A DNA stretch of 64,000 nt from Segatella copri (lineage in GTDB: Bacteria; Bacteroidota; Bacteroidia; Bacteroidales; Bacteroidaceae): assembly GCF_026015295.1 (NCBI RefSeq), contig NZ_JAPDUW010000001.1, forward strand, positions 434,001-498,000, read 5' to 3'. The notes under the pieces are model-generated. The model made no database searches and was not told where the DNA came from. It saw only the letters and a program-made list of their open reading frames with translations. Numbering within the stretch: position 1 is the stretch's first letter; the number at the start of each line of letters is the position of its first letter. The translations under genes and the position numbers were made by a program. Below, in pieces: positions 26,028 through 35,750 of the stretch.

Positions 26028-29000
26028 ATGCAGAAAAGATTGCAACTACTTCTGGCTTTGCTCGCCTTCGTGGTGACTTCGGCAATGGCTCAGATTACCA
26101 CTTCGGGCATTAGTGGTAAGATTTCTTCCAATGGCGAAACCGTTATTGGTGCTACAGTTACTGCTACACACCAGCCATCTGGTACTGTGTATCGTGCTGT
26201 AACAAATGTAGATGGTCGCTATACTATTCAGGGTATGCGTCCAGGTGGTCCTTACAAGGTAAGTATCTCTTATATCGGATATAAGGACAAGGTTTTCAAC
26301 AATGTCAGTCTGAACTTGGGTGAAAGCCAAAATCTCTCTTGCTCTCTTCAGGAAGATGCCAAGCAGCTTCAGGAGGTTGTTGTTTCGGGTAAGGCTGGTC
26401 TGAATGGTACGAAGACCGGTGCGGCCATGAGTATCAATGCTCAGCAGATAGCTGATATGCCTTCTATCTCGCACAGTATTGCGGATGTGGCTCGCCTGAA
26501 TCCACAGCTTACTACAAACGGACAGTCTGGTTCTATGTCATTTGCCGGTATGAACAACCGTTATAATTCATTCCAGATTGATGGTGTGATGAATAACGAC
26601 GTGTTCGGTCTTACTGCTAATGGCAGTAATGGCGGTCAGGCAGGATCTCAGCCTGTTTCTATGGAGACTATTGACCAGATTCAGGTAAATATCGCTCCTT
26701 TCGATGTTCGCCAGGGTGGTTTTACCGGTGGTGCCATCAACGCGGTAACCAAGAGCGGTACCAATGAATTCCATGGAAGTGGCTATTTCTATGGGAACAA
26801 CCAGAATTTGGTAGGTCGTCATTATAAGAATATGGACGGTACCTATGCTCAGCCTTATGATGATGAGAAGGAAACTTTGTTCGGATTTACGCTCGGTGGT
26901 CCAATCATCAAGAACAAACTCTTCTTCTTCGCAAACTATGAGAATTCAGAAAAGTCGTACCCAACTCAGTATACCATCGATTCTCCAGATGTTAAGTTTA
27001 ATCCGGATTTGGCTAAGGACTTGATGTCTAAGATTTATGACTTGGCTAACCGTCAGGGTTATGATTATGCAACTTCATGGGCAGATAAAGATAAGAACGT
27101 GAAGAGCCAAAAAGCTGGTTTGAAGTTGGATTGGAACATCAACGAGTTCAATAAGTTCTCTGTTCGTTGGAGCTATGTAGATGCCAAGCAGACGCTTGGT
27201 CTGGGTGGTATTGCTACATTGAATACTACCGACCACTTGTATGATTTCACATCTAAAACTCATTCTTTCTCAGCAGAGTTGCAGAGCCGCATCTCTCCAA
27301 ACCTGAGCAATGAGGCACGTGTATCTTACGTTCGTGTTCGTGATGCGCGTACTTCTGGTCAGCCAGCTCCATCTATCACTATTTACAAGGTAGGAAATGG
27401 TACCGTGAATATCGGTAATGAATATTCTTCTATGGCTAATGGATTGAATCAGGATATCTATACGCTCGAAGATAACTTTACATGGTTCAAGGGTAATCAT
27501 ACGCTGACATTCGGTACACATAACGAGCTTTATAAGTTCTCTAACCTCTTCCTTCAGAATCTCTATGGATGCTATTATTTTGATACTCCAGACGATTTCC
27601 TGAATTATTATACTGGTTGTGGAGCTGATGGCTTGGGAGGTGATGGTAAGTATATCAAGAACTTCTACTTCACGCAGGCTAATGTTGAGGTTACCGGTAA
27701 TCCTCGTTGGGCACCAGAGTTTAGTGCAGCTCAGTTGGGCTTCTATGTACAGGACAAGTGGGATGTGACAGACAGCTTCCAGCTCACCTATGGTCTCCGT
27801 ATGGATATGCCTCTGTTCTTTGATACTCCTACCGAGAATGCTAAATTCAATGAGTGGGCAGCAGGTAAGGGATATGGTTTCAAGACCAATCAGAAACTTG
27901 CCAGTACACCAATGTGGAGCCCTCGTGTAGGTTTCCGTTGGGATATTGAGAAGAACCGCAAATATATCCTTCGTGGAGGTATCGGTGTATTCACTGGTCG
28001 TATTCCTTTCGTTTGGTTGAGCAACAACTTTACGAATACTGGTGTGCAGACATCTTCTTACTCTGCAAAAAATAATTCTGCTGTGCAGCTCATCATGGAT
28101 CCTAACAAGCAGACTCTGAATGCAGATAATCTGAAGGCTACCGGTAGCCAGCTGATCAATGTGTTTGACAAGGATTTCAAGTTCACTCAGACTATGCGTG
28201 TTAACCTTGGTTTCGATTTCAATCTCCTGGGTATCGAATGGACTGCTGAGGGTATCTTCAGCAAGAGTCTGAATGATGTTTATTACAAGAACTTGGCTTA
28301 TGAGGAGTCTGGTAAGACCTTGTCTCAGACCTCTTACATGAACTGGGATAACCGTCCTGTTTATACAAAGGTGGCAGATGCTAAGTCGTTTACCAACATC
28401 TATGCAATGTATAATACCAGCAAGGGCTACAGCTACAGCCTGTCTTTGTCTGCAGCTAAGCACTTTGCGTTCGGTCTTGATCTGAATGCATCTTATACAT
28501 TCACTCACTCAGAGTCTGTAAGCAGTATGACCTCATCTGTTGCTCAGAGCAACTGGCGTAATACTCATACTTATCGCTTCTCAAACAACCCAGAGTTGGC
28601 TAATAGTGGTTATAATGTGCCTCATACAGTGAAGGCTTCTGCTTTCTATCACTTCAACTGGGGAACCAACAAGTTGTTTACCACTACAGTAGGTCTTATC
28701 TACCAGGGTCAGAGCGGTTCTCCTTACTCTCTCGTTTATAGTGGAGATATCAACGGAGATAATGGTACAAGTAATGACTTGATTTTCATCCCTACAGATG
28801 CGCAGTTAGACCAAATGCAGTTCTTGGGTACAGATGCTTATACTGCTGAGCAGCAGCGTGCTAATTTGAAGCAGTGGCTTGCTACTACTCGTTATGTGAA
28901 GGATCATCGTGGTGAGTACTTCGAGCGTTATGGTGATAACTTGCCATTCGAGAGTCATTTCGATTTCCACTTCGGTCAGAAGTTTGGAATCCGTACAGGC

Positions 29001-29234
29001 AAGTATGTACATGCTTTGGAACTGACTTTGGATATCATGAACGTGGCTAACCTCCTGAACAAGGATTGGGGCCGTACCTTCAGTAGTGGTTATAACAGCG
29101 AGTTTGTTTCTCCGATCACGTACAAGGGTGATGGTGTATTCCAGTTCGCTAACCCATCAGATATGCCTCTCAAGTATCCTAGCTCATACTACAGCCGCTG
29201 GCGTGGTCAGGTTGGTTTGAAGTATACATTCTAA
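26028..29234 (+). CDS. Oar-like TonB-dependent receptor (copy 2)
   Basis: 1068 residues from the ATG at 26028, chosen because the signal peptide (MQKRLQLLLALLAFVVTSAM) starts there and aligns with copy 1. Same domain order: carboxypeptidase-regulatory-like domain (MRPGGPYKVSISYIGY), plug with GGAINAVTKSGTNEFHGS, barrel ending VGLKYTF with a terminal Phe. The first 90 residues are very similar to copy 1 while the loops and distal barrel diverge, consistent with duplication followed by a change of ligand. No SusD-like gene is adjacent. Confidence 0.9.
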   Translation: MQKRLQLLLALLAFVVTSAMAQITTSGISGKISSNGETVIGATVTATHQPSGTVYRAVTNVDGRYTIQGMRPGGPYKVSISYIGYKDKVFNNVSLNLGESQNLSCSLQEDAKQLQEVVVSGKAGLNGTKTGAAMSINAQQIADMPSISHSIADVARLNPQLTTNGQSGSMSFAGMNNRYNSFQIDGVMNNDVFGLTANGSNGGQAGSQPVSMETIDQIQVNIAPFDVRQGGFTGGAINAVTKSGTNEFHGSGYFYGNNQNLVGRHYKNMDGTYAQPYDDEKETLFGFTLGGPIIKNKLFFFANYENSEKSYPTQYTIDSPDVKFNPDLAKDLMSKIYDLANRQGYDYATSWADKDKNVKSQKAGLKLDWNINEFNKFSVRWSYVDAKQTLGLGGIATLNTTDHLYDFTSKTHSFSAELQSRISPNLSNEARVSYVRVRDARTSGQPAPSITIYKVGNGTVNIGNEYSSMANGLNQDIYTLEDNFTWFKGNHTLTFGTHNELYKFSNLFLQNLYGCYYFDTPDDFLNYYTGCGADGLGGDGKYIKNFYFTQANVEVTGNPRWAPEFSAAQLGFYVQDKWDVTDSFQLTYGLRMDMPLFFDTPTENAKFNEWAAGKGYGFKTNQKLASTPMWSPRVGFRWDIEKNRKYILRGGIGVFTGRIPFVWLSNNFTNTGVQTSSYSAKNNSAVQLIMDPNKQTLNADNLKATGSQLINVFDKDFKFTQTMRVNLGFDFNLLGIEWTAEGIFSKSLNDVYYKNLAYEESGKTLSQTSYMNWDNRPVYTKVADAKSFTNIYAMYNTSKGYSYSLSLSAAKHFAFGLDLNASYTFTHSESVSSMTSSVAQSNWRNTHTYRFSNNPELANSGYNVPHTVKASAFYHFNWGTNKLFTTTVGLIYQGQSGSPYSLVYSGDINGDNGTSNDLIFIPTDAQLDQMQFLGTDAYTAEQQRANLKQWLATTRYVKDHRGEYFERYGDNLPFESHFDFHFGQKFGIRTGKYVHALELTLDIMNVANLLNKDWGRTFSSGYNSEFVSPITYKGDGVFQFANPSDMPLKYPSSYYSRWRGQVGLKYTF

Positions 29235-29273
29235 GGTATAATTATCTTTTCAGACAACATATCATTAATATAA

Positions 29274-29311
29274 AAAGAGGGTGAATCATTTATAAATGAT
29301 TCACCCTCTTT
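29274..29311. terminator. bidirectional terminator, perfect 19-bp arms
   Basis: Arms 29274-29292 and 29293-29311 are perfect reverse complements with A-run and T-run ends. It separates Oar copy 2 (plus) from the serine hydrolase (minus), which ends at 29318. Confidence 0.92.
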
Positions 29312-29317
29312 CTGGTT

Positions 29318-30631
29318 TTATAAGAACAAGTCTTTCTTTGGCATATTCGCCATGTATTTCTTTCTCAGTTTCTCGAAGAAAGCCATTGTATCGTTAGAGA
29401 AGCCGTGGCCCTTCCATGTAGATGTATTCGTAATGAGAATCCAGCATTGGTTATCCGGATATTTCAGGACGATGGCTGATGTGCCTGCCAGCGAACCTGT
29501 ACGAATCCATGGCTTGTTGCTCTTTGGTGTATAGTTCCAGCCGATAGAGTATTGGTGGTCGGCTTGCTCGCGCGTCATAAACTGGATGCTCTTTTTGCTG
29601 AGGATATCCTTGACATGTGGCAAACCATCGATGCTGGCAATAAAGCGGCTCAACTCTGCAGTCGAACCACACCAGGCACCTGCACCCGAGAGACGAGGGA
29701 GGTCGGTATCGCCATAGCATTTCTCTACCAGTCGTCCACTGTTGTTGTATTCATACACAGGGATGCTGCCTTGGTGCATGTAGTACTTCGTCTCGTTAGG
29801 TCTGCGGTCCTTTAAGTAAGTTCCCGCAATGTGCATGTCGTAGCAGCCGGCAGGGTGTAGAACATATTTCTGCATGAAGTTTTCATATTTCATTCCGCTC
29901 TTCTTCTCGATAATCATGGAGAGAATCATGTAGCCCAGATTACTGTAGCATTTGCCTTCGCCAGGAGTATAACCCAAGTGGCGCTTCAAGAGAATCTTGA
30001 GCAGGGTAGGGTGATCAGGTGGCGTCTTAAGATGGTTCTGCATCATGATGTAGCGGGTGGAAGATACAGGGTCGCCGGCATAGTTGTTGAAACCAGCCTG
30101 ATGGCGCAGCAACTGTTCTATGGTGATGTCGTAATATCGCTTGTCCTTGATACTGTTGTTGTAAACGGTATCGCGCAGGATTCCCTTTTCGCCAAATACC
30201 TTCTCGTTCAGCTTGAGTTTCTTCATTTCCTGCAACTTCATGATACCTACGGCTGTAATCAGTTTCGATACCGAGGCGAAGCGCATCAGCATGTTAGGCT
30301 CCATTCTGATGCCTCGCTCCTTATCCGCCATTCCGAATCCGCGGGCATAGAGTAGCGAGTCGTTGCGGGTGATGACGAGTTGGGCTCCATTGATTTCCCA
30401 TCTCTTGAGATACCTTTCTATTACCGAGTCCATCTCATGATATTCCTTCCCCTCTGTCAGGGCATTTGAGATGGAATCGTTGATGTGAACCTTAGGGAGC
30501 GAATCTGCCGCCTTGTTCTTGTCTGATGCTGATGTACAGCGAGATACACAGCTGTGTGTAGTCCATCCTACGATTGCTGTAAAGGTAAGCAATATGATTG
30601 CTATGCGTTTTTTTCTTAGTCGTCGTGCCAT
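29318..30631 (-). CDS. serine hydrolase, beta-lactamase/DD-peptidase-like
   Basis: 437 residues from MARRLRKKR at 30631; the -7 box at 30651-30658 lies upstream of this start and rules out longer versions. One N-terminal hydrophobic segment (about 9-24) followed by WTTHSC may be a lipoprotein signal. Motifs are those of class C beta-lactamases/esterases: SVSK (Ser120, Lys123), YSN in GKCYSNLGYM, and RTGS as the third box. It likely hydrolyses an amide or ester in the periplasm; antibiotic resistance should not be assumed. It is divergent from the phosphoesterase gene. Confidence 0.88.
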   Translation of the reverse strand: MARRLRKKRIAIILLTFTAIVGWTTHSCVSRCTSASDKNKAADSLPKVHINDSISNALTEGKEYHEMDSVIERYLKRWEINGAQLVITRNDSLLYARGFGMADKERGIRMEPNMLMRFASVSKLITAVGIMKLQEMKKLKLNEKVFGEKGILRDTVYNNSIKDKRYYDITIEQLLRHQAGFNNYAGDPVSSTRYIMMQNHLKTPPDHPTLLKILLKRHLGYTPGEGKCYSNLGYMILSMIIEKKSGMKYENFMQKYVLHPAGCYDMHIAGTYLKDRRPNETKYYMHQGSIPVYEYNNSGRLVEKCYGDTDLPRLSGAGAWCGSTAELSRFIASIDGLPHVKDILSKKSIQFMTREQADHQYSIGWNYTPKSNKPWIRTGSLAGTSAIVLKYPDNQCWILITNTSTWKGHGFSNDTMAFFEKLRKKYMANMPKKDLFL

Positions 30632-30650
30632 TTTATTTAATTTTTCTATG

Positions 30651-30737
30651 CAAAGATAATGCAATCTTCTCAAATAACAAAACATTGAAAATATATTTAA
30701 ATTTATTTTGTATTGTCTATGAATTATCGTACCTTTG
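30651..30737. promoter_or_regulatory. divergent promoters, serine hydrolase and phosphoesterase
   Basis: Minus strand: TATCTTTG (30658-30651). Plus strand: TTG 30708-30710, 19-bp spacer, TACCTTTG 30730-30737. Both serve the flanking genes with short leaders. Confidence 0.75.
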
Positions 30738-30759
30738 TACCCAGTTATAAAGAAAAACA

Positions 30760-31893
30760 ATGAAGAAGGTATTAAAAAAGGTATTAAGATCCATATTCTA
30801 TATAGTAGTCATGTCGGTTCTGGCATTCCTGCCCGACTTCTGGCTTTGGCATATCGGGGTGAGTGAGTGGCCTTTGCTGCTAGCCATCTTATGGTGGGTT
30901 CCCTCGTTGTTACTTGTTCTTGCCGAAGTGGGGTTGCAGATGGGGTTCTTCCATAAGTTGTCAGTCCGTGTACTCTTTACTACCATACTTTTCTCGGCAT
31001 TCCCTAAGGTTGTCTTCATCCTGTTCGATGCATTTCTTCCTTGGTTCTTTGCTCTGATTCCTGCTTTGGGTGTAATGGGATGGTTTGCCTTCGGCTTTAT
31101 AGAGGGTTGGAAGCGGTTAGAACTGAAACATATTACCTTTACCTCGCCCGATTTGCCACCTTATTTTGATGGTTACCGTCTGGTACAGATTACCGACTTT
31201 CATCTCGGTTCGTTTCCTCCCGGCAATGATTTCGTGCAGAAGGTGGTGGATGCGACCAACAATGAAGAACCCGATATGATTCTCTTTACGGGCGATCTGG
31301 TCAATAACCAAGCCAGCGAAGTGGAGCCTTATCTGGATACGCTGGGGCAGCTTCATGCGTCAGATGGCATCTATTCTATCTGGGGAAATCATGATTATTG
31401 TGAATATGGCAACAATCATTCTATTGGCGCTTTGAAGAGAAACCGCCGTATGCTCTATGGTTATCAGGAAAGTCTGGGGTGGCATCAGCTGATGAACGAA
31501 CATCATGTGGTGAGTCATGGTATGGCATCTATCGCTGTAATAGGCGTAGAGAATCCCGGTCAGCCTCCTTTCACCAATCGCAGTAATCTGAAGAAAGCGA
31601 TGAAGGGGTTGAATCCAGATATGTTTAAAATCCTCTTGAGTCATGATCCTCACCATTGGCGCAGAGAAGTAGTTGGTAAGAAGATACAACTTACTCTGGC
31701 GGGACATACGCATGCCGGACAATTGAAAATAGGTAAATGGACGCCTGCCCGCATGGCTTTCAAAGAGTGGGGCGGAGCTTACCGCATTGGTGAGCAGATG
31801 CTCTATGTATCATCGGGGATTGGTGGTTCTTTCCCTTTCCGCCTAGGCGCATGGCCTGAACTGACAGTTATCACGCTGAAACGTGATTTATAG
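30760..31893 (+). CDS. membrane-anchored metallophosphoesterase (YkuE-like)
   Basis: 377 residues. Three or four N-terminal membrane helices (about 8-120) carry a calcineurin-like phosphoesterase with all metal motifs: DFHLGSF, GDLVNN, GNHDYCEYG, LSHDPHHW and AGHTHAGQ. The YkuE-type family acts on phospho-esters at the membrane, such as lipid-linked or UDP-linked substrates; the exact substrate is unknown. Monocistronic with its own promoter. Confidence 0.9.
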   Translation: MKKVLKKVLRSIFYIVVMSVLAFLPDFWLWHIGVSEWPLLLAILWWVPSLLLVLAEVGLQMGFFHKLSVRVLFTTILFSAFPKVVFILFDAFLPWFFALIPALGVMGWFAFGFIEGWKRLELKHITFTSPDLPPYFDGYRLVQITDFHLGSFPPGNDFVQKVVDATNNEEPDMILFTGDLVNNQASEVEPYLDTLGQLHASDGIYSIWGNHDYCEYGNNHSIGALKRNRRMLYGYQESLGWHQLMNEHHVVSHGMASIAVIGVENPGQPPFTNRSNLKKAMKGLNPDMFKILLSHDPHHWRREVVGKKIQLTLAGHTHAGQLKIGKWTPARMAFKEWGGAYRIGEQMLYVSSGIGGSFPFRLGAWPELTVITLKRDL

Positions 31894-31986
31894 TTCTTAA
31901 AGATAACAAAACTGGTGTTTAAGTGTTAAAATACAGTTAAATGTTAGCTGTTTGAACCATTGTGATGAAAAAAACGTGTTAAAAAT

Positions 31987-32083
31987 TTGGTGGTTCGAAT
32001 AAATGTTGTACCTTTGCACTAGTTTTCGCATATATTTGGGCAAATGGGGGGTGTCGTGAGATTGTACTCCATTTGTTTTTTTG
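31987..32083 (+). promoter_or_regulatory. queH promoter and terminator-like leader
   Basis: TTG (31987-31989), 19-bp spacer and TACCTTTG (32009-32016) form a strong promoter. Eighteen nucleotides after the expected start there is a hairpin with CAAATGG (32041-32047) and CCATTTG (32069-32075) at its base and a GTCGTGAGA tip, then seven T (32076-32082). queH begins 72 bp later. It may be an attenuator for queH or a small RNA, and it resembles the unit at 14622-14727. I do not recognise a preQ1 aptamer. Confidence 0.55.
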
Positions 32084-32154
32084 AAGCAAGGCGAAAATAC
32101 TTCACATCAGAAGTAGCTGTTCACATTTTAATTTTACATTTAACATTGAAAACA

Positions 32155-32760
32155 ATGAAGATTCCTGTAGAAGAACAATATAAATACGTAAAACTTACTC
32201 TCCCGGATGGAAGCAAGGCTGAAGGTCAGGCTGTCTTGTTGCATGCCTGTTGTGCACCTTGTTCGGCGGCTATCGTAGAATGTATGCTTCGTAATGGCAT
32301 GAAGCCTACTGTATATTTCAGTAACAGTAATATCTATCCTCAGCAGGAGTATGATGTACGCAAACATGAACTGAAACGATTCCTGGAAGCCCAGAATGTA
32401 CCTTATGTAGAGGATGAGTATGACCATCAGGAGTGGCTTTCTGTTATCAAGGGTTTAGAGGATGAGCCCGAGCGTGGCAGCCGTTGTTCTGTCTGCTTTC
32501 AGTTCCGCCTCTCTCATGCAGCCAAGTATGCGCAGGTGCATGGATTTCACCTTCTTACTACCACGTTGGCATCTTCGCGCTGGAAGAATATCAAACAGAT
32601 AGATACTGCCGGTCATCTTGCCGTTGAGGCTTATCCTGATGTAGAATGGTGGGATATGAATTGGCGGAAGGGCGGTTTGCAGAATCGCCGAGGTGAACTC
32701 TTGAGAATCAATGAATTCTATAATCAGTTATATTGTGGTTGCGAATTCAGTATGAGATAA
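32155..32760 (+). CDS. queH: epoxyqueuosine reductase QueH
   Basis: 201 residues from the ATG at 32155 (MKIPVEEQYKYVKL). Earlier in-frame starts fall inside the leader hairpin and are rejected. The cysteine pairs of the DUF208/QueH family are present: LLHACCAPCS near the N-terminus, RCSVCFQFR in the middle, and YCGCEFS at the C-terminus. QueH reduces epoxyqueuosine in tRNA to queuosine, replacing QueG. It is the only queuosine gene in the window. It converges on fhs at a shared terminator. Confidence 0.9.
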   Translation: MKIPVEEQYKYVKLTLPDGSKAEGQAVLLHACCAPCSAAIVECMLRNGMKPTVYFSNSNIYPQQEYDVRKHELKRFLEAQNVPYVEDEYDHQEWLSVIKGLEDEPERGSRCSVCFQFRLSHAAKYAQVHGFHLLTTTLASSRWKNIKQIDTAGHLAVEAYPDVEWWDMNWRKGGLQNRRGELLRINEFYNQLYCGCEFSMR

Positions 32761-32764
32761 ATGA

Positions 32765-32795
32765 AAAAGCCCAGGACATCACGCCCTGGGCTTTT
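32765..32795. terminator. bidirectional terminator queH/fhs
   Basis: AAAAGCCCAGG (32765-32775) pairs with CCTGGGCTTTT (32785-32795), with A and T runs on both sides. Confidence 0.92.
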
Positions 32796-32823
32796 TTATA
32801 AGAATCTGTGAAATCTGTAGTGC

Positions 32824-34488
32824 TTAAGAAAGACCAGTAATCTCACCGTTTACTACATCAATGCGCTCAGCCTGTGGGCTCTTTGGTAAGCCCGGCATAC
32901 GCATGATAGGACCAGCGATGACTACAATCATCTCGGCACCCATATTTACGGTGATGTCGCGAACGTGGAGTTCGAAACCTTCTGTAGGACCGTATGCCTT
33001 GGCATCGGTAGAGAAACTGTACTGAGTCTTGGCAATACAGATAGGGAACTTTTCAGCACCCAGCTTCTTGATCTCTTCAATCATCGCCTTGGCAGAATCG
33101 CTCAATGTCACGCTGCCTGCTCCGTAAAGATTGAATGCAACCTTTTCTATCTTCTCCTCAACGCTATCGTTATCATCGTAAGCAAAATAGAGAGGGGCTG
33201 ATGGACGCTCATCGATGGTCTTCACTACGAGGTTGGCAAGTTCAATGGCACCATTTCCGCCTTCGGCAAAGGCGCTGTTTACGGCGAAACCGCAACCCAT
33301 CTCCTCGCAATGCTTGCGCAATACTTCAATTTCTTCATCTGTATCGGTTGCAAACTTGTTGAATGCAATCACTACAGTCTGACCAAAGCTCTGCAGGTTC
33401 TTTACGTGCTTGTCGAGGTTCCAGTAACCGGCTTCCATACCTGCGATGTTTGGCTTCTTGATATCTTCCTGAGCTACACCACCATGCATCTTCAACGCCT
33501 GGAGAGTAACAACGAGAACAGTGAGGTCTGGTTGCAAACCTGTCTTGCGGCATTTGATGTCATAGAACTTCTCTGCACCGAGATCTGCACCGAATCCTGC
33601 CTCTGTAATAGCATAGTCGCCATACTCAAGAGCAGCAGCTGTAGCCATGACGGAATTGCAGCCATGAGCAATGTTGGCAAAAGGACCGCAATGAACAAAT
33701 GCTGGTGTACCCTCTGTTGTCTGAACCAGATTTGGCTTCAAAGCATCGAGAAGGAGAGCTACGATACTGCCACCTACACCCATATCCTTTACGGTAAATG
33801 GCTTGTCGTCCTCGGTGATGCCCAGGAGGATATTATCGATACGGCGACGAAGATCATCGATGCTTGTTGCGAAACACATGATAGCCATAATCTCAGAAGC
33901 TGGCGTAATATCGAAACCAGACTCTGTCTCGATGCCGTTCTTATCTCCTATACCGGTGATGATGCGGCGCAAGCCTCTATCGTTCACATCCATGACGCGA
34001 CGCCAAAGAATCTTCTTGAGTTTGAAACCCTCTGCTTCGTGCTGGAAACGGTAATTGTCCAGAAGGGCAGAAATCATGTTGTTGGCCTCTGTGATGGCAT
34101 GGAAATCGCCAGTGAAATGGAGATTAATCTTATCCATAGGCAAAACCTGGGCGTAACCGCCACCTGCTGCGCCACCCTTCATGCCAAAGCAAGGACCCAG
34201 AGATGGTTCGCGAAGTGCTACTACAGCCTTCTTGCCAATCTTCTGCATGCCCAATGCGAGACCTACAGATACCGTAGTCTTACCATTACCAGCCTTTGTA
34301 GGGCTGATAGCTGTAACAAGGATGAGATGGTGATTCTTAAACTTGTTGGTGTCAATCTTGTCCGTAGTAATCTTAGCGATGTAACGGCCGTAGTTTTCCA
34401 CTTGGTCTTCATGGATTCCAAGTTCTGCTGCCACTTCATTGATAGGGCGCATTTTTACTGATTTAGCTATTTCAATATCTGTCAACAT
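32824..34488 (-). CDS. fhs: formate-tetrahydrofolate ligase
   Basis: 554 residues from [10 protein letters not shown] at 34488, the family's usual length; the longer frame runs through the promoter. The P-loop [15 protein letters not shown], the segment [20 protein letters not shown] and the late GNGAIELA are diagnostic. It activates formate to 10-formyl-THF with ATP in the cytosol. With pyruvate formate-lyase 1.3 kb away and glyA in the same window, formate and serine can both feed one-carbon units. A -7 box (TACCTTTG on minus, 34523-34516) precedes it. Confidence 0.97.
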   Translation of the reverse strand: MLTDIEIAKSVKMRPINEVAAELGIHEDQVENYGRYIAKITTDKIDTNKFKNHHLILVTAISPTKAGNGKTTVSVGLALGMQKIGKKAVVALREPSLGPCFGMKGGAAGGGYAQVLPMDKINLHFTGDFHAITEANNMISALLDNYRFQHEAEGFKLKKILWRRVMDVNDRGLRRIITGIGDKNGIETESGFDITPASEIMAIMCFATSIDDLRRRIDNILLGITEDDKPFTVKDMGVGGSIVALLLDALKPNLVQTTEGTPAFVHCGPFANIAHGCNSVMATAAALEYGDYAITEAGFGADLGAEKFYDIKCRKTGLQPDLTVLVVTLQALKMHGGVAQEDIKKPNIAGMEAGYWNLDKHVKNLQSFGQTVVIAFNKFATDTDEEIEVLRKHCEEMGCGFAVNSAFAEGGNGAIELANLVVKTIDERPSAPLYFAYDDNDSVEEKIEKVAFNLYGAGSVTLSDSAKAMIEEIKKLGAEKFPICIAKTQYSFSTDAKAYGPTEGFELHVRDITVNMGAEMIVVIAGPIMRMPGLPKSPQAERIDVVNGEITGLS

Positions 34489-34515
34489 AAAAAGTAATGT
34501 TTTGTATTTTGAGTG

Positions 34516-34661
34516 CAAAGGTACGGAAAAGAATCCATATAAATGCATAGGAATGTATAAAAAAACAAAATAAAAAAAAAGGAAGACTTTCCCCATTTCC
34601 AAATGACGAAGTTTAAAAAAGGTAAATTGTAGGATTTTGTCGTGTGAATGTAGTACCTTTG
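34516..34661. promoter_or_regulatory. divergent promoters, fhs and thiE
   Basis: TACCTTTG on the minus strand (34523-34516) serves fhs. TACCTTTG on the plus strand (34654-34661) serves thiE. The sequence between is A-rich and shows no other signal. Confidence 0.65.
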
Positions 34662-34688
34662 CAAGCGAATTTATATTTTATAGTACGT

Positions 34689-35378
34689 ATGAACAAGTCT
34701 TTAGCATTAGCTCATTTTCAGACGAGCTTTCAGTTTATCACGCATCAGAACGAGCGCTTCTCTTATCTCGAAGGTGCCTATCTGGCACTTATCGGAGGAT
34801 GTGATTGGGTTCAGCTTCGCATGAAGGGGGCTACCGATGAAGAGGTAGAGCCTATAGCCCGTAAGTTAAAGTTGGCTTGCGAGGGTGCCGGTGCAACTTT
34901 TATCCTAGACGACCGTGTAGAACTGGTGAAGAAGTTACAGATAGATGGTGTACATCTTGGCAAGAACGATATGCCGGTTGATGAGGCCCGTAAGCTCCTG
35001 GGTGAAGAATTCATTATCGGAGGAACAGCCAATACATTTGATGATATTCGCCGTTTGCATGAACAGGGGGCTGATTATATCGGTTGCGGTCCGTTCCGCT
35101 ATACTACTACCAAGGAGAAACTCTCTCCGGTGTTGGGTATAGAAGGTTACCGCCAGATTATTGAGCAGATGAGGGAGAATAAAATCTCTCTGCCTATGGT
35201 AGCCATCGGAGGTTTGACTCCAGACGATATAGATCCGCTTGCAGAATTGGGCATCGGTGTGGCAATGAGCGGTACCATCCTGAATGCGGAGAACCCTGTT
35301 ACCATGACTCGTCAGATTCATGACAAGTGTTTCGGATTATTCATAGAAAATCTCAATCATTATTTTGAGAATCAGTAG
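34689..35378 (+). CDS. thiE: thiamine phosphate synthase
   Basis: 229 residues from the ATG at 34689; the longer frame would start before the -7 box. TIM-barrel motifs of ThiE are intact: WVQLRMKG (pyrophosphate-binding Arg/Lys), FILDDRVEL, DGVHLGKNDMP, IIGGTANTF, YIGCGPFRYTTTK and MVAIGGL. It joins HMP-PP and thiazole phosphate to give thiamine phosphate. It stands alone with its own promoter, away from any thi operon, so it may be a second copy. No TPP riboswitch is seen in the short leader. Confidence 0.92.
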   Translation: MNKSLALAHFQTSFQFITHQNERFSYLEGAYLALIGGCDWVQLRMKGATDEEVEPIARKLKLACEGAGATFILDDRVELVKKLQIDGVHLGKNDMPVDEARKLLGEEFIIGGTANTFDDIRRLHEQGADYIGCGPFRYTTTKEKLSPVLGIEGYRQIIEQMRENKISLPMVAIGGLTPDDIDPLAELGIGVAMSGTILNAENPVTMTRQIHDKCFGLFIENLNHYFENQ

Positions 35379-35458
35379 AATGATACTCATAAATGATGAT
35401 TTTTCATAGAAAAGAGAAGAAAGTTCAGGTTTTCTTCTCTTTTCTCATTTTATTGTTG

Positions 35459-35657
35459 TAATTTTGCATCCGCATTGCATAACTGTTGCAAGCCAATTAC
35501 AAATAATGAATTTAAAAGACATGAAATTAATAGTGGGAATAAACTTAGGAAATATAGGAAAAACAGATGCTGTCGGAAAGAACGAGAACATCATGATATA
35601 CGCACCTTCAAATAAAGGTGCTTAAAAACCCGGGCACAAACGTGTTCGGGCTTTTTT
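35459..35657 (+). ncRNA. candidate independent short transcript upstream of pflB
   Basis: TAATTTTG (35459-35466) is a -7 box, and a hairpin with two G-U pairs (35629-35637 with 35642-35650, CCCGGGCAC/GTGTTCGGG) followed by TTTTTT closes the transcript at about 35657. A second hairpin (GCACCTT/AAGGTGC, about 35602-35621) precedes it. The unit is about 185 nt and includes a 39-codon frame. The rest of the gap (35379-35458 and 35658-35750) shows no other gene. Confidence 0.5.
35506..35625 (+). CDS. 39-aa putative peptide
   Basis: ATG at 35506 to TAA at 35623-35625. The peptide begins MNLKDMKLIVGINLGNIGKT and ends IYAPSNKGA; it is mildly basic with no membrane helix or recognised motif. It fits exactly between a promoter box and a terminator, and the stop lies just before the terminator stem. 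It could be a small protein, a leader peptide sensing translation ahead of pflB, or chance inside a non-coding RNA. Confidence 0.35.
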   Translation: MNLKDMKLIVGINLGNIGKTDAVGKNENIMIYAPSNKGA

Positions 35658-35750
35658 ATTTTACTATATATAATAGGTGTAAAACCAACTCAAAATAGAT
35701 AGTGTGTGCAAAATATATAATTATTAACTTTGTAAAAAAAAAGTATTAAA

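Noticed and set aside
27270..28508. 412-codon open frame antisense to Oar copy 2
   Set aside because: Shadow of the receptor gene; no signal, motif or promoter.
31987..32154. preQ1 riboswitch before queH
   Set aside because: The C-rich loop and A-rich tail of preQ1-I aptamers are not visible; only a plain terminator-like hairpin is seen.
34654..34688. TPP riboswitch before thiE
   Set aside because: The leader is about 25 nt, too short for the THI element, and no conserved core is present.
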